A stretch of DNA of 64,000 nucleotides from the NCBI GenBank assembly GCA_037200125.1, contig JBBCGS010000005.1:62001-126000 (forward strand), given 5' to 3'. Positions 18,001 through 26,246 of this stretch are shown one piece after another. Each line of letters starts with the position of its first letter. Position 1 is the stretch's first letter. A model generated the notes under the pieces. The model did not search any database. It had not been told where the DNA came from and saw only the letters and a program-made list of their open reading frames with translations. The stretch comes from JADGHX01 sp037200125. Lineage in GTDB: Bacteria > Pseudomonadota > Gammaproteobacteria > Steroidobacterales > Steroidobacteraceae. Position numbers and translations under genes: made by a program.

Positions 18001-18825
18001 ACGTTCTCGGGCGACCCGAACCTGAAGAGCGAAAAGGGCGACACCTGGACCGCGGGCCTGGTCTTCAATTCGCCGTTCGAGCATGCGCTCGCGCAGCGGA
18101 TCACGGCCACCGTGGACTGGTACAAGATGAAGATCAGCGATCCGATCGACGTGCTGAGCGGGCAGCTCATCCTGAACGCCTGCTTCAACGTCGACGGCAC
18201 GAACCCCACCTACGCTCTGAACGACCCGACCGGATATTGCAAACTGATCGACCGCGACCCGGTGTCGGGCGCCGTCAGGACCATATTCGCCAAGTACACC
18301 AACATCGGCGAGTTGAGCGTCTCGGGCATCGACACCTCCATACGCTGGAGCGCTCCGGTGGCGGACATGGGTCTCGCGTCGATACCGGGCAACCTCTCGC
18401 TCGGCATCAGCGCGAACTTCCTGACGGATCAGAGCCAGCCGGTGACGGTCGGCGGCGTCGTGCAGAACTTCGCCGGTTACGTGGGTGCATCCAAGCTGCG
18501 CACCAACACCGTGCTGGGTTACACCTGGGCCGATAGCCGTGTGTCGCTCACGTGGCTGTACCACAAGGGCACCGCAGGCCTGCTGGCTAACAACACGCCG
18601 AGCCCGACCGTTGCCGGTTATCCCGGCGGCAGCCTGTTCAATCTGACGGGCGGCAGCCGGCTCGGTCCGGTCGACATCTCGGGAAGCATCAGCAACCTGT
18701 TCAACAAGAAGCCCGATGTCGGCGGCTTCTTCGTAGCGGACCAGACAGGCGGCCTCGGCACCTTCGACCCGTACGGCGACCTGGTCGGCCGCCGCTACTC
18801 GCTGAGCGTGACGATGAGCTTCTGA
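15094..18825 (+). CDS. TonB-dependent outer-membrane receptor 1
   Basis: A 1243-residue receptor. The signal peptide ends near AMSAMAQE. The plug region includes EVSVTGSRIVRRDTETTSP, ALNELPEF, VNLRGLGPNRSLTLVDGRR and VITGGASSVYGADALAGVTN. The beta-barrel ends in the outer-membrane signature with terminal phenylalanine (RRYSLSVTMSF). ATG at 15094 has gggag-type ribosome binding 7 bases upstream. Length and plug wording match the large SusC-unrelated receptors expanded in Steroidobacter, Caulobacter and sphingomonads, which import complex substrates. The extracellular loops are unusually long (for example residues about 310-480). Ligand unknown. A terminator follows. Confidence 0.93.
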   Translation: MNKAFNAIDDSRSRNARWLIRAAVAAAISGSCAMSAMAQEAPAAAKKEAEPSALQEVSVTGSRIVRRDTETTSPLVTIEREVLEKSSYISIEQALNELPEFMAGGPLASGAAVTSLSSAGDVAGGQGSGNMFDTARPIDNARLGTYTPGAATVNLRGLGPNRSLTLVDGRRAISSNASGAIDLNTIPQIAIANIEVITGGASSVYGADALAGVTNIKLRDNFEGFEVRARGGVNEAGGDGKEWQLSTLMGINLAGKGHAMVGIDYSKRELSLWNNRSWFRDVMASPQSGSGDYLFSVWPGYAPSATVNSGCNTAGTICTTASFAQNAGGGSNNVFNNSWAGNGPTQAAVNQVFADRTCVGLNCVTNTLGGYFFNPDGTLFVRNSNTTAVGGITPQYGPQSFTGVLGGTPEHPDEVSCSYLANQQNNVPGFQNSCTPTLNRVDYGRRLTSPRDGYTLFANADYELNEHIQAYSAISFANSNTETRREPAPTSGAFAVAIPYSSDPTAKYLPSIATIPVPGVAIGDTLPEFRTGGTRGTNCGPTGGCTMQQAFPVSAEMKTLLNSRPDVVLGTIGGAPTATSPFNGLSVCELRAPDVNAGAAGHTVQVPAANGRPAYTVQVDGNTGDTLKICGPNSAWRLQNQLMYLPPRGTVNTQTTYQLTAGLRGETGLKDWTYDWHVSQGESRTNTDYVGYISSVNYAKIITAPNYGKGYRESSLGVSNKTLTCTSGLDPFAQSAGTLQISQDCIDALTSPQTDRQFMRQIETELNMQGGLFGLPGGEVRGAIGASWRKNTYAFIPDSLRESDYIADTSAGQFGVGHVDGSVAVKEIYSELLIPLLKDLPGIRSLELELGGRYSQYTTGQDVPTYKAQLSWEPLQWLRFRGGYNRAERTPNIAELYTTTTVSSQLTGIGTDPCSSTVAAALPQSNQAANPNRAQLQALCSAQINASGSNSTSTFHANPDTFNPIGGVLTFSGDPNLKSEKGDTWTAGLVFNSPFEHALAQRITATVDWYKMKISDPIDVLSGQLILNACFNVDGTNPTYALNDPTGYCKLIDRDPVSGAVRTIFAKYTNIGELSVSGIDTSIRWSAPVADMGLASIPGNLSLGISANFLTDQSQPVTVGGVVQNFAGYVGASKLRTNTVLGYTWADSRVSLTWLYHKGTAGLLANNTPSPTVAGYPGGSLFNLTGGSRLGPVDISGSISNLFNKKPDVGGFFVADQTGGLGTFDPYGDLVGRRYSLSVTMSF

Positions 18826-18846
18826 ACGTAAGGGATCGGTGACTCG

Positions 18847-18879
18847 AGCCCCGGCGGCGCAAGCTGCCGGGGCTTTTTT
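18847..18879 (+). terminator. Intrinsic terminator after TonB receptor 1
   Basis: Stem agccccggc / gccggggct (18847-18855 and 18866-18874) followed by six T. A second GC-rich dyad (gggcgcccg... gggcgcc) lies just after. Confidence 0.85.
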
Positions 18880-18915
18880 GTGGGCGCCCGGTTTACGGGC
18901 GCCACGGTCATGGGG

Positions 18916-19977
18916 TCAGGGACGCAGCGGAATGTCGCGAATGAACTGCGAGACGATCCACTTCTCGCCGGCCGTGGGCGGCGAGCCGGTATGCAGCATC
19001 GTGCGATCGGCCGAACGGTCTTCGTGGGCGTTGATGAAATACAGCCCGTCGCCCGGAACGCCGCGATTCACGATGTCGAGCTTCGGAAAGGTGGTTTCGC
19101 CGCCGGTGTAGTCATCGTTCAGGTAGAGCAGGAAGGTGATCATGCGCTGGCCCTGCTCGCGGAGCTGCTGCTCGTAGTCCGGCGCGTTCACATCGATGAA
19201 GTCGAAATGCGGGCTGATCTGCTGACCCACGTCGTAGTGCATCACCATCGGCGCTTCGAAATGCCGCATGCGATAGCCGCAGCTGTGTGACATGCGTGCC
19301 TGAACGAGGAACTGCACGACGTCCAGGGTCGCGTAGTCGAAGTTGGCCAGGGTGTTGGTGCGCATCTCGTGCACGAGATCGCGCCGAATCACGGCGTCGT
19401 AAACGCGCGCGGGCTCGAGGCGGCCGTGCGCTCGCGAAATGAGCCACGCGCAGACCGGGGGCGGCACGAGATTCGGCACTCGATGCACCTTCGCGTGCAG
19501 TGGCTCGGAAGGCGCAGGGCGGAGCCATTCGTCGAGGCGCACGCGCGCCGCCAGCGCGCGCCAATCCACGTGATCCTCATCTGCTGGAGACTGGGCGGGC
19601 GGTTGCAGGCTCCTGAGCTGGCCGCGTGCCGATTCGTCACCCGCCGCCGCCGCATCGCCGAGTAACCGCAGCGACTGGGGCCAGTCCTGCGGCATGTGCG
19701 CACCGGCTGCGGTCAGCGCCGCAACGCGTGCCAGGGCACGGCCTTCACCGCCGCGCGCGGCTTCCGTGATGAAGCTCAACGCGTGCGGTATCAGCCGTGG
19801 CGCGCGATCCCCTATCAGCAGGCGATGTCCCAGTTCGGACATCGCCTGTAAATCGCCGCCGCGCGTGGCGGCCGCAAGCGTGTTGATCGCGTTCTCGTGC
19901 CGGCCCGCGGCGTCGTGCTCGCGCGCCGCCAGCAGCCCTGCCGATGCGATCGGCTCCGTCACCACGTTCCGCGACAC
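18916..19977 (-). CDS. Prolyl 4-hydroxylase-like 2OG-Fe(II) oxygenase
   Basis: A 353-residue protein. The N-terminal ~110 residues form Sel1/TPR-like helices (HENAINTLAAATRGGDLQAM, HALSFITEAARGGEGRALAR). The C-terminal ~180 residues are a P4H domain: the iron-binding H and D in ISPHFDFIDVN, a YTGGETTFP strand, the distal H in MLHTGSPPTAGEKW, and the 2-oxoglutarate-binding K in the same segment. Bacterial members hydroxylate proline or unknown targets. The start is GTG 19977; alternatives are unclear. It is convergent with TonB receptor 1 and ends beside its terminator. Confidence 0.88.
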   Translation of the reverse strand: MSRNVVTEPIASAGLLAAREHDAAGRHENAINTLAAATRGGDLQAMSELGHRLLIGDRAPRLIPHALSFITEAARGGEGRALARVAALTAAGAHMPQDWPQSLRLLGDAAAAGDESARGQLRSLQPPAQSPADEDHVDWRALAARVRLDEWLRPAPSEPLHAKVHRVPNLVPPPVCAWLISRAHGRLEPARVYDAVIRRDLVHEMRTNTLANFDYATLDVVQFLVQARMSHSCGYRMRHFEAPMVMHYDVGQQISPHFDFIDVNAPDYEQQLREQGQRMITFLLYLNDDYTGGETTFPKLDIVNRGVPGDGLYFINAHEDRSADRTMLHTGSPPTAGEKWIVSQFIRDIPLRP

Positions 19978-19995
19978 ATGAGTGCGCGCCTCCCG

Positions 19996-21999
19996 TCAGT
20001 TGCCGGCCTTCAGCGCGGTGATCAGCTCGTCGCCGAAATAGCCTGCGGCGATCGTGCCCTGCTTCATGAACTCGAGATGGAAACGCTGCTCGGAGAATTT
20101 CTCGCCAAGCTCCTGTCGCGCCCGCGTGCGCAGCGCGACGATCTGGTCTTTGCCGATGCGATAGGTGATCGCCTGCGTCGGCCAGCGCGAATAGCGATTC
20201 ACGGCAGCCAACGCCGATTTGCAGCTCGAACGCTTGGCGGGAGCGCGAAGCACCTTGGCATCGCCGCAGGAGCCGGGCGCGAAGTCGACCACTTCGGAGA
20301 ACAGAGTCACGGCGTCGTCGAAGCCGAGCTTGCCTGTGTGAATGCCGGTGTCGATGCGCACGCGCAGATTGCGATAGAGCAGCCCCTTCAACTGATACAG
20401 GCGCTCCTCGGGAAGGTAGAACCCGTCGGGAGCGCCGGTCTGCGGCTCGGCGACGAGACCTTCCGCGTATAGCCCCCAACCTTCCGCCGCCATCGAGTCT
20501 TCCCACATGGAGGAAGAGTCTTCGACCGCGCCCGGCGTCAACCAGCGCACGGGCGAGATTCCATCGCGATACTGCGACATCACCTTGTAGTGCCAGTCGT
20601 GACCGGGAAAGCCTTCGTGTGCGGCGAGATCCGCAATGGCGTACCGATTGTGCTGTTGTTTCAGCTCTTCGACGTCATCGCCGGTCGGCGTTACGTAGAA
20701 GCGCCCCACTCCCGTCGATTTGAACGGCGGCGCGGGATAGTAGGCCGCGCCGTCGATGCCGGAACGCAGCGGCGGAGGTGTGACGGTGACGTCGAGCTTG
20801 TAGTCGTCCGGCACGGTGAAGAGGCCGGTGCGACGCGCGTAGTCGACCAGCCGGCGCCCGACGTCCACATAGTTCTGGAGCATCTGCGCGTCGGTTTTGG
20901 GCGCTTCGCCACTCAGTTTGTCGAACACGATCGCGACGGCGTCTCGACCGTCCGCTGCGACCTTCCACTGATGGGCCGCGGCAATCTGCTTCGCCAACGC
21001 AACCATCTCGGCACGCGTCCGCTCGACGATGGGCCAGGAAGCTTCGTAAAGCAGGTCCGCGGTGTCGCTGAGACGGAGATTGTTTCGAAGGGCCCAGTTG
21101 TACTCCTCCGCACCCATCGCGAACCGATCGGCACGGAAGGCGGGCTTCAGACCCGACACGTCGGCCTTCTTCGAGTCGTCGAAGAACGTGGTGGCCACGT
21201 AGTCGCGGAAGGCGAGGTAGGCCTCAGACGCCGCCTTGCCGGCAGTCCGGATGTCGCCGAGCAAGCGGTCACGGTCGGCGCCGGTGATGTCCTGATCCGC
21301 AATCCCGGGCAATGTTTTCTGGAAATATTCCGCATCGGCCACTGGAATCTCCAGGCCGGACTTGATGAGCATGCGCCAGTCTGCGGTGTTCTGCGACTGG
21401 ATGCCGGCATCGAGCTGCGCCTTCGCGACCGCGAGGTAACCCGGAACGGCGCGCACGCGCTCGACCACGCGTTGCCATTCTTCAGGGGTGCCGTAGGTAC
21501 TCGCGCCCGTCGAAGTCATGCCCTGAATCTGCCAGTCGACGCTGCGGAACGGCTCATCCATGTAGCTGTCGATCGCGCGCTGCTGATAGCGCCGCACGGA
21601 ATGCTCGCGCAGCAGGAACTCGATCTGCGCGAGCGCGACGCTCTTGTCGATGAGGCGTCGGGGGCTGAGACCCGCATCGTCCAGCGCGGCGAAACGCTGT
21701 TTGAATTTCGCCAGCTCGGCGTCCTCTTCGGTCAACGCGGGAACGGAATAGTCGCGCAACCTGGCGTCGATGCCCGCGAGCGACGGATCGAATTCCGACC
21801 CGCCGAGGTAGGTGGCGACGACGGGGAACCGCTGCATGAAGTACACGACGTACTCATGCTCCAGCGTCGCGAAGGCGCCATCGCCCGACTGCGCGGTCGC
21901 CGCGCCCGGCTCGGCCGGCGGCGGTGACTTCGGGCTGCAGGCCGACACGAGAGTCAGGGCAACGACTCCCAGGAAATAGAGATGTCTCACGTACGCCAT
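19996..21999 (-). CDS. DUF885 lipoprotein, predicted metallopeptidase-like
   Basis: A 667-residue protein. The start at 21999 gives a lipoprotein signal peptide (YFLGVVALTLVSAC, lipobox VSAC) followed by a Pro-rich linker. The DUF885 domain (PF05960) fills the rest. A zinc-type motif occurs in HEGFPGHDWHYKV (H-E-x-x-x-x-H), with downstream E in WGLYAEGLV, as in related gluzincin-like M32/DUF885 proteins. Envelope location is inferred. It lies 19 bases downstream of the permease gene, so the two are probably cotranscribed. This pairing suggests peptide hydrolysis plus amino-acid transport. An alternative start at 22044 would overlap the permease end. Confidence 0.85.
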   Translation of the reverse strand: MAYVRHLYFLGVVALTLVSACSPKSPPPAEPGAATAQSGDGAFATLEHEYVVYFMQRFPVVATYLGGSEFDPSLAGIDARLRDYSVPALTEEDAELAKFKQRFAALDDAGLSPRRLIDKSVALAQIEFLLREHSVRRYQQRAIDSYMDEPFRSVDWQIQGMTSTGASTYGTPEEWQRVVERVRAVPGYLAVAKAQLDAGIQSQNTADWRMLIKSGLEIPVADAEYFQKTLPGIADQDITGADRDRLLGDIRTAGKAASEAYLAFRDYVATTFFDDSKKADVSGLKPAFRADRFAMGAEEYNWALRNNLRLSDTADLLYEASWPIVERTRAEMVALAKQIAAAHQWKVAADGRDAVAIVFDKLSGEAPKTDAQMLQNYVDVGRRLVDYARRTGLFTVPDDYKLDVTVTPPPLRSGIDGAAYYPAPPFKSTGVGRFYVTPTGDDVEELKQQHNRYAIADLAAHEGFPGHDWHYKVMSQYRDGISPVRWLTPGAVEDSSSMWEDSMAAEGWGLYAEGLVAEPQTGAPDGFYLPEERLYQLKGLLYRNLRVRIDTGIHTGKLGFDDAVTLFSEVVDFAPGSCGDAKVLRAPAKRSSCKSALAAVNRYSRWPTQAITYRIGKDQIVALRTRARQELGEKFSEQRFHLEFMKQGTIAAGYFGDELITALKAGN

Positions 22000-22018
22000 C
22001 CAGTAAAGGAGATGACCT

Positions 22019-23332
22019 CTATTGTGCCCGTGAACCGTACCCATTTGTCGAGGCGCGGCGCTGGAACGGATAGAGCACGAGCGTCACCACCACGAGCAGC
22101 GCCGTGAGCAGGAGCATCCGCAGGCCGGAAAGAGCGATGACGATCAGGCTCGTCAGCGCCGCAAAGAATGCGATCACCCGGTAAGTCCGAACGCCTTCGA
22201 ACGGTGTGACCTTCCCGTAGTACCAGAGCGCGGCGGACGAATAAACGTAGATGAGCAGGCACAGCACCACCGACACTTCGATGAGCTTGCTGAACTGCTG
22301 CCCCAATGTGGGGGACATGGTCAGGAACACGGCGACGGTCATGATCAGCGCCATGATGATCAGGTTGATGACCGGAATGCCGTGGCGATCGGTGCGAGCG
22401 AAAACCCGGGGGAAATTACCGCGCTCCGCCCCCGCTTTGCCCACCTGGGCGGTAAGCAGCACCCAACCGCACAGCGTGCCGCTCGCCTTGAGGCACGCCA
22501 TCAACGCCACCAGGCTTCCCGCGGCGGAGCCGATGACGAACCGGGCCGCATCCGCAAACGGCGCGGTGGATTTGGCGAGCTCGGACGCGGGAATGAGGCC
22601 CATGATCACGGTGCACGAGGCGATGTACACGACGCCGGCCAGCAGAACGCCTGCGATTGTCGCGCGCGGCACGTTCCGCCGGGGATTTTCGACCACCGCC
22701 GTGCCGATCGACGCGCTCTCCAGCCCGACGAACGCCCAGTAGACCAGCACGAGCGAGCCCGGAATCGCCTGATACGCCGGCTGCCCGCTGACATTCCACG
22801 ACTGCCTGAAGGTGTCGGGATTGAACCAGGCCCACCCCGCCGTGGCGACCAGCAGAATCGGGATGAGCCCCGCCACCAGCGTCACCGACTCGACCTGGCA
22901 GGCAAAGCGCGGCCCGAAAATATTGATGAGGGTGACGAGCCAGATGATGCCCACCGCGGCAAAGGCCGAATGCAGCGGCGTCGCCAGCGTGGGAAAGAAG
23001 GTCGCGAGGTAACCCACCGCACCGAGCGCGATGGCCATGTTCCCGACCCAGGCGCAGATCCAATAAAGAACCGTCGCCTGAAAACCCATGTAAGGCCCGA
23101 GCGCGGCGCCCGCGTAGGCGACGGGCCCACCGGCTTCGGGCGCAATCTGGCCGAGCTTGGCCAGCACCGCGGCGACGATCAGCGCGCTCACCGTGGCGAG
23201 CAGCCAGCCGATGATCGTGATGCTCCCCACTGTCGCAAGCGTCGCCGGCAGCAGAAAAATCCCCGAGCCGATCATGTTGTTGGCCACGAGCAGCGTGGCC
23301 AGGACCGGCCCGATCTTTCGATTGCGGATCAT
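22019..23332 (-). CDS. APC-family amino acid permease/antiporter, AdiC/PotE-like
   Basis: A 437-residue inner-membrane transporter with about twelve membrane segments. The first helix carries the unwound-helix substrate motif NNMIGSGIFLLP. VYWAFVGLESASIGTAVVENP in the middle matches helix 6 of arginine/agmatine and related exchangers. It ends in a basic tail. The substrate could be an amino acid or polyamine. ATG at 23332; it is divergent from the Rieske oxygenase gene with a 55-base intergenic region and followed closely by the DUF885 lipoprotein gene. Confidence 0.9.
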   Translation of the reverse strand: MIRNRKIGPVLATLLVANNMIGSGIFLLPATLATVGSITIIGWLLATVSALIVAAVLAKLGQIAPEAGGPVAYAGAALGPYMGFQATVLYWICAWVGNMAIALGAVGYLATFFPTLATPLHSAFAAVGIIWLVTLINIFGPRFACQVESVTLVAGLIPILLVATAGWAWFNPDTFRQSWNVSGQPAYQAIPGSLVLVYWAFVGLESASIGTAVVENPRRNVPRATIAGVLLAGVVYIASCTVIMGLIPASELAKSTAPFADAARFVIGSAAGSLVALMACLKASGTLCGWVLLTAQVGKAGAERGNFPRVFARTDRHGIPVINLIIMALIMTVAVFLTMSPTLGQQFSKLIEVSVVLCLLIYVYSSAALWYYGKVTPFEGVRTYRVIAFFAALTSLIVIALSGLRMLLLTALLVVVTLVLYPFQRRASTNGYGSRAQ

Positions 23333-23387
23333 CTCGTCGCGACCCCCGCGGCCGGCACGCTACTATGCATGGAGGAGATCGCCACGC

Positions 23388-24575
23388 ATGAACGCCGAAA
23401 AAACGCCGGGCTCAGTGTATCCGCACGAGATCGGGGACGACGAAGCATTCAGCCTGCCCGCGTGGATCTATCACGACCCCGCGTTCTTCGAGCTCGAAAA
23501 GCAGCACGTCTTCCGCACGGCCTGGCACCTCGTGTGCCACCAGAACGATATTCCCGCAGCGGGCGACTATCACACGTTCGAGATGCTCGGCGAGTCGGTG
23601 ATGTCGGTGCGGGGTGACGACGGGCGCATTCGCAGCTTCCACAACGTGTGCCGCCATCGCGCCTCGCGCCTGCTCGATGGAGCGAAGGGACAGTGCGGGC
23701 GACGAATCACCTGCCCCTATCACGCGTGGACATACGCGCTCGATGGTCGCCTGGTCGGCGTGCCGTTCAAGGACACTTTCCGCGGGCTCGACGTGCAGAA
23801 AAGCGGGCTCGTCGCGCTCGACCAGGAAATTTTCATGGGTTTCGTGTTCGTGCGCTTCGCGCCGGGGCTGCCGAGCGTGCGCGAGATGGCGGCGCCCTAC
23901 CTTCACGAGCTCGAGGCGTACCGCATGGAGGAACTCGTGCCGCAAGGCCGGGTGACCCTGCGCACGCGGCACGTGAACTGGAAGAACGTGGCGGACAACT
24001 ATTCGGATGGGCTGCACATCAATGTCGCACATGCGGGGCTCACGCGATTGTTCGGCAACGGCTATGGCGTCGAAGCGCAGCCGTGGATCGACAAGATGTG
24101 GGGCGCGGTCCGTGAGGTGCCGTCGAGCAACTGGTCGGAGCGGCTGTATCAAAAACTGCTCCCCGCGGTGCCGGCGCTGCCGCCCGAACGGCAGCGACTG
24201 TGGACCTACTTCAAGCTCTGGCCGAACGCCGCGTTCGATATCTACCCGGACCAGATCGATTTCATGCAGTTCGTGCCGGTGTCCCCGACCGAAACCCTGA
24301 TTCGGGAGATCGCATACGTGCATCCCGACGATCGGCGCGAGATGCGCGCCGCGCGCTACCTCAACTGGCGCATCAACCGGAAAGTGAACCTGGAAGACAA
24401 GGCGCTGATCGAGCGCGTGCAGGCGGGGATGGCCTCCAGCAGTTACACCGTTGGGCCGTTAAGCGAGAACGAAGTGTGCCTGCGGAGTTTTTCGCGGCGC
24501 ATGCGCAGCCTGATCCCCGAGAGCCGCTTTGCGCGGAACCCTGGCATCGCCGGTACGACCGTTTCGACGCGTTGA
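23388..24575 (+). CDS. Rieske non-heme iron oxygenase, catalytic (alpha) subunit
   Basis: A 395-residue aromatic-ring-hydroxylating-type oxygenase. The [2Fe-2S] Rieske centre is complete: CRHRASRLLDG, then CPYHAWTY. The mononuclear iron site is visible in NVADNYSDGLHINVAHAG (D/N, H, H pattern). ATG at 23388 follows ggaggag by 10 bases. Substrate unknown; relatives act on aromatics, quaternary amines and steroids. No ferredoxin or reductase partner is adjacent, so electron donors must be encoded elsewhere. Confidence 0.92.
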   Translation: MNAEKTPGSVYPHEIGDDEAFSLPAWIYHDPAFFELEKQHVFRTAWHLVCHQNDIPAAGDYHTFEMLGESVMSVRGDDGRIRSFHNVCRHRASRLLDGAKGQCGRRITCPYHAWTYALDGRLVGVPFKDTFRGLDVQKSGLVALDQEIFMGFVFVRFAPGLPSVREMAAPYLHELEAYRMEELVPQGRVTLRTRHVNWKNVADNYSDGLHINVAHAGLTRLFGNGYGVEAQPWIDKMWGAVREVPSSNWSERLYQKLLPAVPALPPERQRLWTYFKLWPNAAFDIYPDQIDFMQFVPVSPTETLIREIAYVHPDDRREMRAARYLNWRINRKVNLEDKALIERVQAGMASSSYTVGPLSENEVCLRSFSRRMRSLIPESRFARNPGIAGTTVSTR

Positions 24576-24576
24576 G

Positions 24577-24600
24577 GCTCCCCCGCTCCCCCGCTCCCCC
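24577..24600. repeat. Short tandem repeat, three 8-nt units
   Basis: Three copies of gctccccc directly after the Rieske gene, followed by a partial fourth. Slippage-prone sequence; the gap to the ORF6N gene (24576-24708) holds no gene. Confidence 0.8.
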
Positions 24601-24708
24601 GCTCGCCGCGTTCTCGCATTTCTATACGAACGGACCCGAAATGCGCCTTTTGAGCGCTCGACGGCTGCGCGAAATTATGCGCTCAGTCTTCAAGACAGGA
24701 GCGCAAGA

Positions 24709-25239
24709 ATGCCCGCGGTATCCCTGGAACTCATCGAACGGCGGATCCATGTCATCCGCGACCAGAAAGTCATGATCGACAGCGACCTCGCGGAGTTGTA
24801 CGGCGTGGCAACGAAAAACCTCAACAAGGCGGTCAGACGCAATCTGGCGCGCTTTCCGCCGGACTTCATGTTCCAGCTTTCAGATCATGAGGTTACAAAC
24901 TTGAGGTTCCAAATTGGAACCTCAAGTTTCATCCACGGCGGGCCCCGCTACCTGCCACTCGCCTTCACCGAGCCGGGAATCGCGATGCTCTCGTCGGTCC
25001 TCAACAGCCCACGCGCGATTGCGATGAACATACAGATCATGCGGGCATTCATTCGCATGCGCGAGATGCTCGTCTCGAACGACGCGATGAGGAAACAGCT
25101 CGAGGAGCTGGAGCACAAGGTGACGAGCCACGACCAGGCGATAGTCGGAATCTTCAAAACACTGCATGAACTGATGAGCCCGCAGCGGACGAACGCTATA
25201 GGATTCATCGCGAATGTCACGTCATCGGCCCCTGAGTAA
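24709..25239 (+). CDS. ORF6N domain protein
   Basis: A 176-residue protein. The N-terminal ORF6N domain (residues about 5-95) is clear: ERRIHVIRDQKVMIDSDLAE, LYGVATKNLNKAVRRNLARF, PDFMFQLSDHEVTNL, LPLAFTEPGIAMLSSVLNS. A C-terminal helical part follows (QLEELEHKVTSHDQAIVGIF). ORF6N is a DNA-binding-like domain of phage antirepressors, also found as stray chromosomal genes. The start at 24709 has an AGGA 8 bases upstream. A perfect 33-nt palindrome lies inside the gene (listed separately). A mobile origin is inferred from the family; no other phage gene is nearby. Confidence 0.9.
   Translation: MPAVSLELIERRIHVIRDQKVMIDSDLAELYGVATKNLNKAVRRNLARFPPDFMFQLSDHEVTNLRFQIGTSSFIHGGPRYLPLAFTEPGIAMLSSVLNSPRAIAMNIQIMRAFIRMREMLVSNDAMRKQLEELEHKVTSHDQAIVGIFKTLHELMSPQRTNAIGFIANVTSSAPE
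24897..24929. repeat. Perfect 16-bp palindrome inside the ORF6N gene
   Basis: Arms 24897-24912 and 24914-24929 are exact reverse complements around one central A. The sequence encodes the variable segment NLRFQIGTSS. Its perfection within a coding region, flanked by ordinary sequence, is notable. Confidence 0.85.
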
Positions 25240-25276
25240 GGCATTCTCCAGTTTTTGCTGAAGTGGAACGCGACGA

Positions 25277-26182
25277 ATGAAGATTGCAGTGATGGGCGCT
25301 GGCGCAGTGGGCTGCTACTACGGCGCAATGCTGGCGCGTGCGGGGCACTCAGTGGTGCTCATCGGAAGGCCGGCGCTGGTAGAGGTCGTTACGAGAGAAG
25401 GGTTGTTGCTCGAGTCGAAGCAATTCACCGGCCGCGTCCCCATGCAAGCCGACGCTTCGCCCGCAGCAGTGAAGGACGCCGATCTCGTTCTGTTCTGCGT
25501 GAAATCCGGAGACACAGAAAGCGCGGGCGCAGCCATTGCGCCTCATCTGTCGCCGCAAGCATCGGTGCTAAGCATGCAGAACGGCGTGGACAACGCGGCT
25601 CGCCTTTCCACTGTCATCGGCCGTCACGCAATTCCCGTAGTCGTTTACGTTGCGACGGAAATGGCGGGGCCGGGACATGTGCGCCATCACGGGCGCGGAG
25701 ATCTTGCGATCGGGCCATCTGACGCCAGCGCAGCGATCGCTACGCTAATGACTGCCGCAGGACTTCCCAGCGAAGTCTCAGATCGAGTGTTCGACGCGCT
25801 GTGGACCAAGCTGGTCATCAACTGTGCGTACAACGGGTTGTCCGCAATCTCGCAGCTTCCATACGGCGAACTGGTACGCCTCCCGCACGTGCTCGAAACC
25901 ATGCGTAGCCTCTTCGATGAGTGCGTCGTTGTAGCGCAAGCAGATGGGATCACCCTGCCCGACAACCTCTGGCAGAGCCTGCTGGACATCTCCGTAAACA
26001 TGGCGGCCCAGCGATCCTCCACAGCACAGGATCTCGCCCGGAGAAAGAAGAGCGAGATCGAGCACCTCAACGGTTACGTAGTGCGCAGGGGAAGAGAGCT
26101 GGGAGTCGCCGCCCCCGTCAACCGGGCGTTGCTCTGCGCCGTGCAACTCCTGGAGTCAAAGAGCCCCGAAACGTCGCGCTGA
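25277..26182 (+). CDS. Ketopantoate reductase-like (ApbA/PanE family)
   Basis: A 301-residue NADPH-dependent reductase. The Rossmann motif is GAGAVGCYYGAMLARAGH, and the hallmark middle segments are LVLFCVKSGDT and QNGVDN. The conserved lysine region appears as LWTKLVINCAYNGLSA, and the C-terminal domain ends with KKSEIEHLNGYVVRRG, with the K/E/N pattern of the family. Canonical members reduce 2-dehydropantoate for pantothenate synthesis, but many paralogues act on other 2-oxo acids; panB/panC are not nearby, so the substrate is uncertain. ATG at 25277. Confidence 0.88.
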   Translation: MKIAVMGAGAVGCYYGAMLARAGHSVVLIGRPALVEVVTREGLLLESKQFTGRVPMQADASPAAVKDADLVLFCVKSGDTESAGAAIAPHLSPQASVLSMQNGVDNAARLSTVIGRHAIPVVVYVATEMAGPGHVRHHGRGDLAIGPSDASAAIATLMTAAGLPSEVSDRVFDALWTKLVINCAYNGLSAISQLPYGELVRLPHVLETMRSLFDECVVVAQADGITLPDNLWQSLLDISVNMAAQRSSTAQDLARRKKSEIEHLNGYVVRRGRELGVAAPVNRALLCAVQLLESKSPETSR

Positions 26183-26246
26183 AGTCGGTGCTGCGGATCG
26201 ATCAAGGCGGCGGCGCGTTTGTGTACTGGTCATTTGGAGAGCCGAA

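Noticed and set aside
15130..18564. Very long minus-strand open frame (1144 codons) opposite TonB receptor 1
   Set aside because: GC-rich antisense shadow; the plus strand encodes a complete receptor with signal peptide, plug and terminal Phe.
24577..24600. Tandem gctccccc units considered as a CRISPR or iteron array
   Set aside because: Only three 8-nt units without spacers.
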